NCBI GenBank assembly: GCA_949825065.1
Contig: OX463859.1
Location: forward strand, 26,491,847 to 26,555,846
Direction: 5' to 3'
DNA: 64,000 nucleotides
Source: Odontocerum albicorne
Taxonomy: Eukaryota > Arthropoda > Insecta > Trichoptera > Odontoceridae
Below, piece by piece: positions 43,205 through 55,482 of the stretch. Below the pieces are notes generated by a model. The model was not told the DNA's origin. It did no database searches and worked only from the letters and a program-made list of their open reading frames with translations. The translations under genes and the position numbers were made by a program. Every line of letters begins with the position of its first letter. Positions within the stretch are counted from its first letter, which is position 1.

Positions 43205-44370
43205 TTTTTATTTTTAGACATATTTCTCTCATTTTTGTTACATAAACTTTATAAAAGTTCAAAAGGAATATAGGAAAGTTCATCAAAGTTTATGTTTTCC
43301 CATTTATTTAGTAATGTTAAATTAATTACCCCCATCACTAGTCGAATAGGAATAGTTGAACGATGGTGTCCGTCCCAAGCCTGGATTAAGGAAGTGGGCT
43401 TCCCATCCCACTTCCTGTTCCCATCCTATAAACTTATTCCCTGTTTATCAAACGTTTCAGCTTAAACTTTTTGGCCTACATTTTAGAAGATTTAACAATA
43501 AATTACTTTGTTATCCCATTAATTACGTTATATCTATTATATTTCTAATAACGTTAAAGGTTTCGCACGTCTTGAATTTTTTTTGGCATTCATACTATCG
43601 AATTCATAAGAGATATAAATATAAAATATTTTATTTATTATATAAAAATTTCAATATTTTTTATGAATACACCACTCACACTTTTGGTGTAGGTGGTCCA
43701 TAGTTAAATGACACTAGTCTGATATAAGCACTGTTCTCGTAACAAACAGGATCTTCAGGAATCATTGACATACTGAAGATAGACATGCTAGACACAAATG
43801 TAGATATAACATACTTGACATGCTGAAGAGACATACTAGACACAAAGACAAACATACTGAAGATAGACCCCTAGATATATTCGAAATTGTTACTTACCCC
43901 TTTCACTGTAGCCTTTCCTTTCCATCCCTTTCCCATACTTTTTTGTTTCGTTAAAAAAATGTAAGGAAATAATTATATTGGCTTTTATTTTATATTTTAT
44001 TTAATCAACTTAACACAGAAACTTAATTATTGTAGACATATGATAATAGGGAAGAAAATAAATTAAACATACAACCGTATATAGAATACAAAAGGTCAAA
44101 TGTTAAATAGGTTAAAATTTAGACGTAGCGTCTATTTGGTTAATGCAAATAATTTAATAACAAGTGATTCCATTCGCAAATTAATGGCTGCTATTCGGAT
44201 GTGCTAATTTAGGATGTCAAAGATTGTCAATCTTTTCAGTCGTTGGAAAGTTTTTCTTTATTTCTTTCATAAACTTATTTTTTCAGCCTTTTGAAGGTAA
44301 CTTTAAAAAAGAAAAAAGAATATATACGCTTACAAAAATAAGTTATTTGTGAACTACATAAGTTTCTTAC
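43205..44370. other. AT-rich region, no gene assigned
   Basis: A 115-codon plus frame (43356-43703) has no motif. A short degenerate repeat (acatactgaagatagac) lies at 43770-43870. Confidence 0.35.
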
Positions 44371-44376
44371 ATAATT

Positions 44377-45386
44377 TGTCACACCTTTTCCTATTATTTA
44401 AACTTATTTAATTTACGCATTTAATTACGTTAATCAATTTTAGCACATTACAATCTTACCATGTGTGACGCGGCTCGGCTCAGCAGGTGCGAAAGGGGCA
44501 AGTCCTCATTGATCTCAGGAGTTTGTTGGATTATTCGAATTCTGAGTAACTCTCTCTCAAATCTTATACCAGCACAAGGGGGGCAATTAAAAAGATATAT
44601 AAGTTTATAAACAAAGAAGTTTATTATAATATAAATGGTTTAATTAAAAAAAACCTTGAGCGTAGCATAAGGGAAAAAAAACATGTTTAATTTAATAGTT
44701 CGGTTCCCGAATCAGTGGCTCGAAGGTTGTGATAATGCAAACAACGGGGTATAGAATAGCAATTTCCTAAGCAAGGACAGGGCAGAAGGTCCCGTCCACG
44801 AAATCAGCATTTAACACAAATAAAGGATATATTCACCCAAAATTGCAAGATAGAGTCCTAAAGCGTCTATATATGCGGCAGGGAAACGCAGCGAATAATT
44901 CTGGCAGCTATCAGCCTGATGAACAGCGCAGGTCGTATTCAGCGTGAGGAGCGTGAAGGAGATCCGTACAGCACAGCGTCCCGAATCGAAAAAGAACTGG
45001 GGAGCTCGTGCTCCCCCTTTTAAAGACAATCGCGAGGCAGGGGAGAAATATTCCCATCCCCATAGCAACGCACGTGGCGACAAACATGTCCAGAACGTGG
45101 AGATAACCCGCGCCAGGTATAACATTCCAGAAGGAAGCCTTCTCGGAATCATACCTAGGTGTTCCAGATAACAAACGGTGTTTTGAGACTTCGGCAGAAG
45201 GATTAAGAGATTTTATTACCCTACTTTTAACCGTTTGTATTTTATAATATTTTAGCTTCTATATTTTTAAAACAACACTTAGTGAGTCATCGGTCTAGAC
45301 TCGCGATTTTAAAAAAATAAAACATATCGAGAATTTACAGTACCGAGGATGTATACATATGCAATTTATCAAATATAGTCCTCACA
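44377..45386 (-). repeat. solo Gypsy LTR (1010 bp) with 4-bp target duplication
   Basis: Begins TGTCACACCTTTT and ends aatatagtcctcaca, the same termini as the LTRs at 20508 and 29592, but the interior is diverged and 150 bp longer. AATT flanks both sides (44373-44376 and 45387-45390). There is no internal domain, so it arose by LTR-LTR recombination of a related element on the minus strand. Confidence 0.9.
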
Positions 45387-45399
45387 AATTGGAAAGAGC

Positions 45400-45900
45400 T
45401 ATCGAGATGATGGTAACATCCGTTTAGCGAATATCTAACATAAATGAGCTTAAAATAATTCAAAAATTTCTAAAGCAAATAAGCAAAACTGCAATGGACT
45501 CAGCTCTGGCAGCAAAACAACTATCACGTTTGGTTTCTATTATGTTGCGTGCTAAACAATCTCAATTTTACTTCATGTCTTAGCGAATGATTCCTATTTC
45601 TTTCAGAAAGTTCGTTCTCTTCGATCAAGCGATGAGAGACTCCATTGCATACCAACACATAACATAATACCACATTTTTATTTGCGGCTCACTCAGTGAG
45701 AGTGTGGAATGAACATTAATCATAAATAAGGATAGTGCACAACTGATAAATCTAAGATTTATCAGATGTGCCCCACTCTTATAAATGTTTAAGAGAGAAT
45801 CGAAAAAATATAACATATGGAATATCCTTTCATCCTAACTTTCATTTGCACCCCTTTCTTATCCTTGAACAAATTTCTTTACTCTAGTTAATGTAAATTT
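45400..45900 (+). mobile_element. LINE family C tail fragment, copy 2
   Basis: Diverged relative of 6540-6925: caagcgatgagagactccat, tgcataccaacacataac and cttatccttgaacaaattt. Only the end of the coding region and the 3' part survive. Confidence 0.55.
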
Positions 45901-45967
45901 CCACCACTTTATGACTTTTAAATTATATTTTTAATTAAATACAGAGTGTTTAAGACTTTGAAATATT

Positions 45968-46135
45968 TATAGTTAAATCATTCACATTGTGAAGGTTTAA
46001 AAAACATTGTTTTTGTTAAGTTCAACACTGTTTATTTCATAATCCGTAGTTAGTAATCCTTATTGCACATATGTTAGACATATGTATGTGCAATAAGGAT
46101 TACTAACTACGGACTTTAACTAACTACGAACTAAC
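45968..46135. mobile_element. Penelope-like end holding a 28-bp inverted repeat
   Basis: tatagttaaatcattcacat is a diverged terminal motif (minus), followed by aacactgtttatttca. Next comes a near-perfect inverted repeat, arms 46043-46070 and 46086-46113, that interrupts or ends the family sequence. Confidence 0.6.
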
Positions 46136-46139
46136 TGTC

Positions 46140-47465
46140 CTTCAAGCTTGTTAAGTGTTTTATGTTGTCCAGTCCTTTGTTTAGATAAGCGTTGGCTTAT
46201 CCATAGTTCCTGAAACACTCCATTGTTCCCATGTTCTTATTCAAGACATTAGGAATACATAACTTATAACGTTAAATTTGGTGTTTATATTCATTGTCTT
46301 GATTTGCTTTTCAAGTCTGAGTCTGATAGCAAAATCTGGTAAGCAACAAAAACAGAATAAAAATCTATTTTGTATCGAGCCCAATATGAAGTGCGAAATA
46401 TATGGCATAGTCGTTAACGATGAAGAGGGTGTACTACATGCAGCAATGTTTATGACTTTCCATTAATCCATTTTTCAGTGACATTAGATAAATTACAAAA
46501 ATTTTAAAAAATTGAATCGCAAGGAGCAAAATAAAGTGGGATTTATTTTTAGCACAATGACAAGCGATGCTTCCAACAAAAATGAAATGTTTTTAAAACA
46601 TACATTGATTAAAAACTCAATGGCCTCTAAAATGAAGAAATGAATGAAATCAGAATATCTCACATTTTGAAAGCAATACATATAATGAAATTATCAAAAC
46701 ACTTGTAAAATAATGAAATTTTCTTAATAAACAGAAAATTTAAACTAAGAAAAACACAAAACGAGAAAATTATACATGACTAGCAAATTGGGAACAGAGG
46801 GCCATTAAGAACGAGATGAAAATTACTGTTATAACAAAATTTCTTGTTTTTTCTAAGCATACTTAAATAATAGTTCAAAATTTTAATGTTTACATTTCAA
46901 AATTCGAAATTTATTTTGACAAATTTAATTCGAAAAATATCCCCACAACAATGTTTAATAATTAAAAAAATTTACTGTAATGTATCTTTAAAGACATGAA
47001 GAATACTATATTACTAGATATCTGAAGGATAATTTTTTTTAAATTTAAGTAACAAAAAAATGCTTTCAAATGTTTCAAAAAGGGAAATTATAAAACTTCT
47101 CACTCATTCAAAGTATGAACCTTTAAAAATTGTATTTTACAAGCAATGTAAATCAAGAAAGAATTGTGCTTATATACAAAAATGTAAACACAAATGCAAT
47201 AAGTAATTATCGCCCAATCATTATTCTTAATGCACTCACAAACCAACAGTTAATCATTCAACTATAAGAAACCTCTTACCTGTAACTATATTTTTTTATG
47301 ATTGCCATGTATTTTTTCCTTGAACTTCTATCCATTTCTTTGGCTGATTTTACCATAGCCTTTACTTGTTTATTTTACTTACACATTTTATGTTTTCAAT
47401 GGCATTAAAATATATATACTTGAACCAGACAGTTCACAACATTATTTTAGTATCAACTTTGATTT
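46140..47465. other. AT-rich region, no gene or repeat recognised
   Basis: Only short, motif-less frames. Extremely A/T-rich after 46480. Confidence 0.35.
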
Positions 47466-47488
47466 GTAAGAGATATGACTTATCAAGG

Positions 47489-47520
47489 GATAATCTACAA
47501 AGAAATCTTTGTAGATTATC
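47489..47520. repeat. perfect 14-bp-arm palindrome
   Basis: gataatctacaaag (47489-47502), loop aaat, ctttgtagattatc (47507-47520). Confidence 0.85.
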
Positions 47521-47524
47521 CGAA

Positions 47525-47880
47525 ACATGCTAGTAACACACACGGTTTTAAGTGTAGTTTAGTTTATATCTGCAGTTTTCATACATTAACATTAATTTTG
47601 ATAAAACCTCTCAAAAAGAGTTGTCTTCAAATTATTCCGAAAGCTGCACACGAGTCCTATATATAATATCTAACAATAATAGGTATACCATTCTACACCA
47701 CAGAAACTGCAACAACAAAAGCTCTATAATTATGCCTCATCCTATTGGATCGATATGGAATAATTTATTTAGAAAATTAAAACGAAATCTACCTCAAACC
47801 TACTTTTCTCTGAATGAACATATGTCAAAAATTCGATAGATGCAACGGAGACACCCTATTACGAGACTTGAATAAAAGAA
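47525..47880 (+). mobile_element. possible LINE tail, weak
   Basis: The frame 47621-47839 reads MPHPIGSIWNNLFRKLKRNL near its end, vaguely like the SxWNxLPxxLK end of jockey-type polyproteins. No other motif, so it may be chance. Confidence 0.25.
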
Positions 47881-47884
47881 ACAA

Positions 47885-48790
47885 TGTTTAATATTAATCC
47901 GTTCCCGACGCTTGAGCTAATAAAGATTTTTTAGAAGTGGGCTAATATTAAAATATTTTTGACTATCATATATTTGATCACATAGCCTTTCAGCTGCATT
48001 AAAAACAAACTAGACTTGAAAACTTTGCGAATCAGACAGACCAGAATAAATAGAATTACAATTATCCAGACAAGATAAAACAAATTTAACAAAATTAATT
48101 TTTGTATCACTCGTTGAAAGACATTGACGTACAAATTTTAATTCTTTGAGACTTGAGAAGCCCGAAGAAATATTTGAACTTATTTGTTTATCGAAAAATA
48201 CCAAATTATTATTGTTTTCAGTGATTTGAGATCAATTAAAAAACATAGTGGTACTTAGAAACGTTTACTGTGATTTAAACTCATTTTCTCGTACACCGGA
48301 ACATAGAGGAAACACATCGCAAGATGATCTTAACCCAAAAGTAGTGGTTCAGAAAACAATGCTTAAACTTCGAAAAGAGACGTGTACCAACGGAATTTTC
48401 AACAAACATGATGTGTTTTAATTAAGCAGTTTTATTAAAAAAAACATTACTTCAACATGTGTGTTAAAATAGAAAAATATTGGCGGCATGCAAGGATACT
48501 AAAATCAGGTCTAGAAACATTTTTTGTGACTTGAATGGATTCCTGTTTCGCTTAAACAAACTCTAGTTACTTGGTACCCAAACTTTTTGATGAACTCCAT
48601 GAAGAAATAAAGAAGGCGAAAACCCTAGAAAGAATGTTAAATAAAGCTATAATCTGACGGAGAAATAACATTTTTGTTCCATTATTTTCTATTGTTTTAT
48701 GTTTTCTGTTATGTTATGACACGTGGGCAGGTTTGCAAGAGTTAGATAACTGTTATTTTTCTCTTTTGGTTTCTTTTGAATGTTTCTGTG
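47885..48790. other. AT-rich spacer, nothing recognised
   Basis: No gene or repeat supported. Confidence 0.3.
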
Positions 48791-48798
48791 TACAAATG

Positions 48799-48893
48799 AA
48801 TAAGTTGATACGAGATGTGTAAATAAGTTGATACGAGATGTGCAAATAAGTTAATACGAGATGTGTAAATAAGTTAATACGAGATGTGTAAAT
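48799..48893. repeat. 23-bp tandem repeat, 4 copies
   Basis: aataagttgatacgagatgt recurs four times at a 23-bp period with g/a and t/c variants. Confidence 0.9.
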
Positions 48894-49358
48894 ACACGGA
48901 TGGATGAGAATGTGAATATAATGTAAATATTATTATTTTTCATATCAAGTTCTTTTGAACTTTATTACTGACGGGGACTAGAATTGCAATTGCTGGAGAT
49001 AGGAAGTAAAGATATTTATTTTTTATTTGTGTAATTTTGAGCGGCATGAAACATTTAAAGTTAAAAAATTACAATTCAAATGGAGATATATTTGAGTCTT
49101 ACCCTTTGTACGTATTTGTATATGCATAAGTATATATTAATGTGTATATTTGTATGTACGTATATAAATATACATGTATATGCTTGTATATGTATTTTAA
49201 AATGTGTCAGAATGTATACAATTGAAATAAAAAACAAACTTCACCATTACATTTTCATTGGTCTCTTGTTGGTATTTAGAAAAAGTTATTGCTAACACAC
49301 TGTCACACTTTAAAGATAATATATTATTTTCAATAGAGAAGATACTGTGCAAAATTCT

Positions 49359-49613
49359 TTTCATGATAAGAACAACCTTCCTGAGCATCAATGGCGCCCT
49401 TATCAACGGAGCTGGACAATTTAAATATAAGGTTACCAAGGTTGTTAGGGATGAAAATGTCTCCCAATTGTAATAGGAGCTACGATTTTCATGATAAGGA
49501 CAACCTTTCTGAGCATCAATAGCGCCCTTATCAACGGAGCTGGACAATTTAAATATAAGGTTACCAAGGTTGTTTGGGATGAGAATGTCTCCCAATTGTA
49601 ATAGGAGCTACGA
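49359..49613. repeat. 128-bp tandem duplication
   Basis: Copies at 49362 and 49490 begin catgataag and end caattgtaataggagctacg. They differ at few bases. A minus-strand 132-codon frame here is produced by the duplication. Confidence 0.9.
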
Positions 49614-49624
49614 TATGGGGAAAC

Positions 49625-50930
49625 CATGGTGCCTTTAAACCACGTGGGAAAATAGGATACCGAATTCAATAAAGACAAAAGAGTAAGAAAAATGCAGGCA
49701 ATGGATTGTAGCGTTGTTGTTATTATGACAGGAGTTTGAATAGTTAAACTTGCAGAAAAGGAAATTTGTAAAATATTGTGCGTACTCTTAAATGAAGAGA
49801 TTTTTTTTAATGCTAGACATTGTCAGATGGACTTTTGCGTTTTATCTGAAATTATGACACTACCAAGAGTTGACGTGTGGTACCTACGCATAATTAAGGC
49901 TTTTATACTCGTAAATTGGTAAGAGTTTGTGACAAAGGTAATTAATAATTAATCAACAATCAGTAAAAAGCATCAGCTTACTATTCCATGGTTGCATGTC
50001 ATCAGTAAGGTACAGGCAAAGTTTAGTCAACTTGAGATATTTCAAATGAAAGGCAATAAATTTAGTTCCATATAAATTGAATGCTCACTTTGAATTGCCT
50101 TTTTTTATTTTGTTATTTGTCTTGTGTTTTACAAAATAAATAAATAAATAAACAAATCATATTTTTCGTGCCAGATATTATATTTGACTAATGTATTCTG
50201 TATATTTTCGTTGTATACAGTAAAACCAAACACGTTAATATCCATGTGGATGTACATTTCATTGTAAACAGCCAACCTATTAAAATAGTATGCATAAATA
50301 AACCAATGTAATTTACAACATGGAAAGTAAAAAAAGTATATAAAATTCATTCAACAATACAAAATTACAAAACATAACTTTATAATTAGTATAGCTCTCA
50401 AAGGGATATCATAGGACAAATTACAAAATGTCAAGAATAAAATAACAGTCTTCCAGTTAAAACCTTAAATTGAGGAAATCCTGGAAAGGGAATTCAATTT
50501 CATATATATTAAAACTATCTACAAAACCAGACCTGGAGTTATTCAATTATACTCGTAGCATTCTCACGATTAATAAGCTACTACGCTAGATTGAATTGCA
50601 TTTAAATTATACAAATATTCGTAGCCTAACGTGAAAGATGGAAGCATTTTGTGACATCCCTGTATCCCTAATGGACAGAAAAGGTTGTTTTGTTTGATTG
50701 ACTTAACACAAAAAGCTTTATATTTAGTTTTATTTGGTAATAAAAGAAAAGTGGAAGGTTATGTGCTCTACGTGTCTCAATTTGGCAAACACTGAATAAT
50801 ACTTTGTTTGTGATGATATTATGCCCATGGCGTATTTTCCTTTCTCTGAATTAGGGTATTTATACGAACTCCAAATTTATACTTAGAATAATGAATTGAT
50901 GGTCTTTATTTTTTGGTATATATTATTAAA
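49625..50930. other. AT-rich region, no gene assigned
   Basis: Holds TACTCGTA at 49906 and 50550. Otherwise nothing is recognised. Confidence 0.35.
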
Positions 50931-50939
50931 CTTTGTTTA

Positions 50940-51360
50940 TGATAAAGTGTTACAAATTGGGGAGCGTGTGCAGTTTTTGGAAGAACTTGAAGACAACCCC
51001 TGTTAAGAAAGTCTATTAAGGGTTGAGATTGTATATACTCGTAAATACTACACACTTACGAAATACTACACCGAAAGCCAAACGTGTGACACATATCTAA
51101 AGATTTACTAAAGTTTCTAGGTGATTAATATTCTCTTGGTAAATGTTTTACGGTTTTCTTAGTAAATGTGTTTTTTTTTAAACACATCCAGATGCGGTAA
51201 TGGACATAGCTTACACATGTACTCGTATATTCTTAAACTCAACTGGTTTATTAAAAATATTTTTAATTTGTCAATAATAGTGCTTTTGCATCACGAACTA
51301 GAGCGCCCTTGAGGATAATCTAATCTTTAAATGACACTTTATTAATTGTTCTTTAATTGC
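50940..51360 (+). mobile_element. L2/CR1-like LINE 3' end, copy D
   Basis: gtgcagtttttggaagaact with gaagacaac (VCSFxxxLKTT) is followed by the 3' part (tatctaaagatttactaaag, ttttacggttttcttagtaa) and the tail ctagagcgcccttgaggata. TACTCGTA octamers at 51036 and 51220 lie within it. Confidence 0.75.
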
Positions 51361-51631
51361 AATTATCATATAAAAATGTTTGAATTTAATTATAAATGTA
51401 TAAAAGTCGAAAGTAATGATTATTGAAAGAGTGATCGTATGAGTGATTAAATGAAAAACTGAGATGCTGAGAGAAATGAAGGATCCATGAAAACCTCAAT
51501 CTGAAACAGCGTTTCATTGGTTCGATTTATACATTACGATTTTTATTCCTTAACAAGACTATTCAAGCAGCTTTGGGACTACATTCAAATCAATAAAAAA
51601 AAGCTAAAAAGTTAAAAAAACATTGATTTTG

Positions 51632-51770
51632 TAATACAAGCAGTACATCCTTTCGATGCAAACAGTACAACTTACGGTTTTTTTTTTGCCATGTTAAAAA
51701 ATGAGTTTGTAATGCACTTTCGAAGCAAACAGTACAACTTACGGGTTTATTGCCATGTTAAAAAATAAAA
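51632..51770. repeat. imperfect tandem duplication, about 80 bp
   Basis: gcaaacagtacaacttacgg and gccatgttaaaaaat occur twice in the same order. Confidence 0.75.
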
Positions 51771-51819
51771 AAGCCATTTAAAATTAACTTAAGGGCATAA
51801 ATGTAAATTGAGTGTTCAT

Positions 51820-52140
51820 CAATGTAATAACACATGCCGATGATACAGTGATGTTGCGTACAACTTAGATGACCTTTAGTTTTTTACTGAATATAATCAA
51901 CACATAAGGTGTCGAGCGAGGACTGAATATCAATGTTCTGAAAACAAAGTTTATATTCTTAAGTTGATAATCTTATAGTAGTGTATCTATGTAGCTGACT
52001 GGGCAACCCATAGAGCAAGTCGACAGTTTCAAATATCTAGGAAACCTAACTTTTCGCTACCTTGACTCAGTTAAGGAAGGAATATGCTGAATTGAATTGA
52101 TACGTTCAGGAGTTTTTAAGATGAAATCAATTTTAACTTA
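51820..52140 (+). mobile_element. decayed LINE reverse transcriptase fragment
   Basis: Readable pieces are THADDTVMLRTT (a decayed xYADDT catalytic motif), LKTKF, then LTGQPIEQVDSFKYLGNLTF (thumb FKYLG motif). No open frame survives. Confidence 0.6.
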
Positions 52141-52144
52141 AATA

Positions 52145-52835
52145 TTAAACTTCGTTAAGCGCTATATATATGGTAAATTCTACTTTAATAATCTAATATA
52201 AAGACCATGAATGCTTAGTAATCTATAAAAAGAGGAAAGGGGGTAAAGAAATAATTTATTTTTATTTCCTTCTTAAAGCACGAGAGATAGAAAATCATAT
52301 TTAACGAAATGTACGAATGTGGAAAAAGGTATTTGTGTGCAAGAATAAAAACGCGTGAAGATCTGTCCTTTCCGCCTTCTCCAAAAGGGATATAGCGTGA
52401 TTGTACACATGTACGTCGAGGCGATTTCGCAGAATTCTTTGAATTGTCATGAATCGAAATAAACCGTTTGATAATCAAACAAATTAAAATGTCGAATCTT
52501 TTATTCCAATAGAAAAAAAAAACGTTTGTGTTTCTTGATGTATCCATGACAGCACATTCATAAAAACGACGTCGATAATAATACTCATCAAAATAGATCT
52601 GCGCGTGAAAATGGCGTGATGTTTTAATAACATCTGCTGTAGTGAGCGGTGAAAATCGTGTTGTTCTATATGCTTACTTTACTGTGATGGGATTAAGAAT
52701 AAACTTAAATTAAGGTGATTGGATACGGTCGGATTTTACTGTAAATGCCAAACGTGAATTGTTCTCATCTGTTTAAAAATTTCAAGTAAATTGAGGTTTA
52801 TTAGATTTTTGGGAAGAACTGAAACTGTGTTAATA
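52145..52835. other. AT-rich spacer, nothing recognised
   Basis: A 110-codon minus frame at 52215 lacks motifs. A LINE-tail-like phrase (cctttccgccttctcc) lies near 52370. Confidence 0.3.
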
Positions 52836-52839
52836 TTTT

Positions 52840-53000
52840 ATAATATTTATAATCTATTTCTTCATTGGTTTTAGTTGATAACAGTTATATTTCATAATAC
52901 TTATAATCTATTTCTTGATTGGTTTTAGTTGATAACAGTTATATTTCATAATATTTATATCCTATTTCTTGATTGGTTTTAGTTGAAAACAGTTGTAATG
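52840..53000. repeat. 54-bp tandem repeat, 3 copies
   Basis: atttcttgattggttttagt recurs with a 54-bp period (anchors 52851, 52905, 52959). The same unit returns at 53543-53659. Confidence 0.9.
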
Positions 53001-53542
53001 TATCCCTACCAATGTTATCTTATCATATACTCTTATCCACTTCCAATAAATAATATAAATTATCATGCAAACCAATGTTAAGCTTATCGATGTCAACCAT
53101 ATCTGTATTATGTAATCTAGATCCTATAAATATTAGTGTTATCACATGTATGTCAAACTTAACTCAATGTCTTATGTTTAAATTTATCTTGTTGGCGGTT
53201 ATCTGTCCAAATTCAATAAAGATTTGGTATCACTAAATGGAAGTAAACTGCGAACGAGATACATCACCTGATATCGATTTGACCTTAAGGGCATCGATAA
53301 TATACCCGAAAAATTCCTTCTTAATCTATCAAAGGGTCGTGCGTATGGTTATCTTTGCTTTAAATAGGACGTCATATCAGAGTTAGCAATCATTATTCTT
53401 AAAGCCACTACGATGTTAACATCATCGTTATTATTACTTCTATAATACTGTTAATATTATACTTCAATGTAATTCAACGATTATACAAATAAAATTACAC
53501 AGTTGAAATTGTAAAAGTGTTTTCGTTGCAAAAAGGCCATAA

Positions 53543-53659
53543 CACAGTTATATTTCATAATATTTATAATCTATTTCTTGATTGGTTTTAGTTAATAACA
53601 GTTATATTTCATAATATTTTAAGTCTATTTCTTGATTGGTTTAAGTTGATAACAGTGTA
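53543..53659. repeat. 54-bp repeat, second block, 2 copies
   Basis: Two further copies of the 52840 unit, 540 bp downstream, separated by apparently unique sequence. This suggests an insertion into, or partial loss of, a longer array. Confidence 0.85.
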
Positions 53660-53787
53660 TTATTTCTTGTGATTTTACCGTTTTTATTTTATGTTTTTAT
53701 AGTTAAGGCATTAACACAATGGATGTTTAAAGATATTGTAATTTGTTTAGTCCAAGATTCTTTATTTCACTTTTTATAACGGCATAA

Positions 53788-53825
53788 CCTTACCGGTTTC
53801 AAGGTTTTCGTCTCATCATCAGGAG
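53788..53825 (-). ncRNA. hammerhead-like motif, weak stem I
   Basis: Minus: CTGATGA core, TGAGACGAAAACCTT stem II region, GAA, palindromic ACCGGT, A. The first stem I pair is mismatched. Confidence 0.4.
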
Positions 53826-53935
53826 AGCACAAACAAAACTCAGAAGAACGGATCATTAGGAGAACACGCCTCATCATCACGGGAACACAAATAAGACTCA
53901 GAGGAGGGAAATGGAAGAACGTGTCTTGTTTGTGC

Positions 53936-53974
53936 TCCCTGATAATGAGGGGAGGACCTTGAAACCGGTAGAGT
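53936..53974 (+). ncRNA. hammerhead-like motif, broken core
   Basis: Core reads CTGATAA (invariant G lost). GAA and ACCGGTA are kept. Predicted inactive. Confidence 0.35.
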
Positions 53975-54129
53975 TATACCGTAATGGAAAGTAAAATATA
54001 CAGTGTTGGACTTTACAAATTACAATGTCTTTATTTTACTTATGCCAGTCATATTATGGATGGGCTTTATTTTTTTATTATTATTGGTTTTCCCAAGTAA
54101 TATTTCAATTGCATTGATCTGTGTCTGCC

Positions 54130-54905
54130 TCCAAGTATTGAGGTATAGGTGGTATGTGCAGCTTTAGGAATCACTTGAAGACAACCGTTTTTGGGAAATA
54201 TTTTTAAAATGTATGATTATATATGAGCATAACACACGTATATTTCACTTCGCCTAAAGTTAAATATTTTATTATTGTATCGGACGTATGCGTCACCTAA
54301 AATATATGATTTTATTTGTGTAATTTCTGTGTAAATATTGTATGGTTGGGTTGATATATGTACCTATTGTAATGAAATATTACTTATGCGTGGCCTTCGC
54401 AATAATCACTATAAATAATCGAACAGCCCATGCATGCAGAGAGAGCGCGGTGTACATGGTATTTAGCAAGTATCTAGTAAACCGTGACTTACGATGAGTG
54501 ATGGGCTGCACATAAGGAACGAAAAATGAACAAAATATATTGTCAGTTTCTGGAACGTCTTCCGTGTTTTATTTATGAGAACCTTCTACACGCCAAAGAT
54601 AAATCTATTCACCCTGCTACTTTTCACCGAAAACGCAAGAAGTAAACCGGAATCTACGAGTATTAAGCGGCAGCTATCCACCTATTTTAGTCTTTATACT
54701 AATGCTGTACAACTGTTTTTTAGTTTGGTAATTTATTGCCATTTTCTGACCAAATACAATTTTTTAAACATACACATATATGAGAAACTCCTGATCTAAT
54801 GAATGTGTTGCGTATTGCTATATTTTATTTAGTCAATTCCAGCGGGTTCATATCCCGAGTTTAAGCACCCTTGAAGAGTATATTTTCTAAACGAAATTGT
54901 GAAAA
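54130..54905 (+). mobile_element. L2/CR1-like LINE 3' end, copy E (interrupted)
   Basis: Coding end at 54150-54190 (gtgcagctttaggaatcact, tgaagacaacc) and 3' part to about 54290. The tail (ttaagcacccttgaagagta) resumes at 54840. The 540 bp between look foreign but were not identified. Confidence 0.6.
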
Positions 54906-55317
54906 TAATTCCTGAATTATTATTACCAACAATCAATATAAGAATTCTTGTTTTGATATACTCGTATATTTTAAAACTGCGATGAAACTGTAATTTTTTC
55001 ACTATTGTTTCACATGACTAGTTTCTGTGGTCGATGGCATCTCGGGCTGATTGAAATTCGTCGTTTGAGGATCTATTCATACGGATTCCTAATTTTCATC
55101 ATTTTTAATACATGTACGAGATGTTTTTTTTTTTCAGAATTACATTATTTATTATTTAATAAATCAATATTTAATATAACTTTTTTGGCAATCCCTTGCT
55201 ATTGAGGGTAATTGCTAGACATATTATGGATGGCGATGCACGTATATTTGTTATAGACATTCAATGTTTGTTGTATTCAATACAACATGATGGTATTATT
55301 TCCATGTGGTAATCTCG

Positions 55318-55390
55318 AAGAGATTTCCATCTGGCAATAAGCTCACCAGATTGCATTTGCAACAAAAGTGTTAAATTAATAAAAAGCAAT
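55318..55390 (+). mobile_element. SINE tail fragment
   Basis: agatttccatctggcaataa, gctcaccagattgcatttgc and aacaaaagtgttaaa match the SINE 3' end. Confidence 0.7.
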
Positions 55391-55482
55391 AATATGTTAC
55401 AAAATATTTGAAAGCTAAACAAGTCATTAGTAAAAACGAGTTTGTAACCTTTTTAAAAAAAATTATTTGAAATGGAATCAGC

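Larger units (their letters stand above)
53697..54035. mobile_element. two Penelope-like 3' ends, head to head
   Basis: A minus-oriented tail (53697-53840, starting tatagttaaggcattaac) meets a plus-oriented tail (53920-54035, ending acaaattacaatgtcttta). Both include hammerhead-like cores. Inverted end arrangements of this kind are characteristic of Penelope-like insertions. Confidence 0.75.

Noticed and set aside
48961..49000. LTR or element border near 48.9 kb
   Set aside because: No inverted termini or target duplication could be matched.
49100..49210. TA/TG-rich run as a matrix attachment or regulatory site
   Set aside because: Low-complexity sequence is common in this window; nothing specific supports a function.
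49197..49678. 132- and 77-codon minus frames as a gene
   Set aside because: They owe their length to the 128-bp tandem duplication and share the same peptide twice in different frames.
52215..52547. 110-codon minus ORF as a gene
   Set aside because: No recognisable domain, biased composition, and it overlaps a LINE-tail-like phrase.
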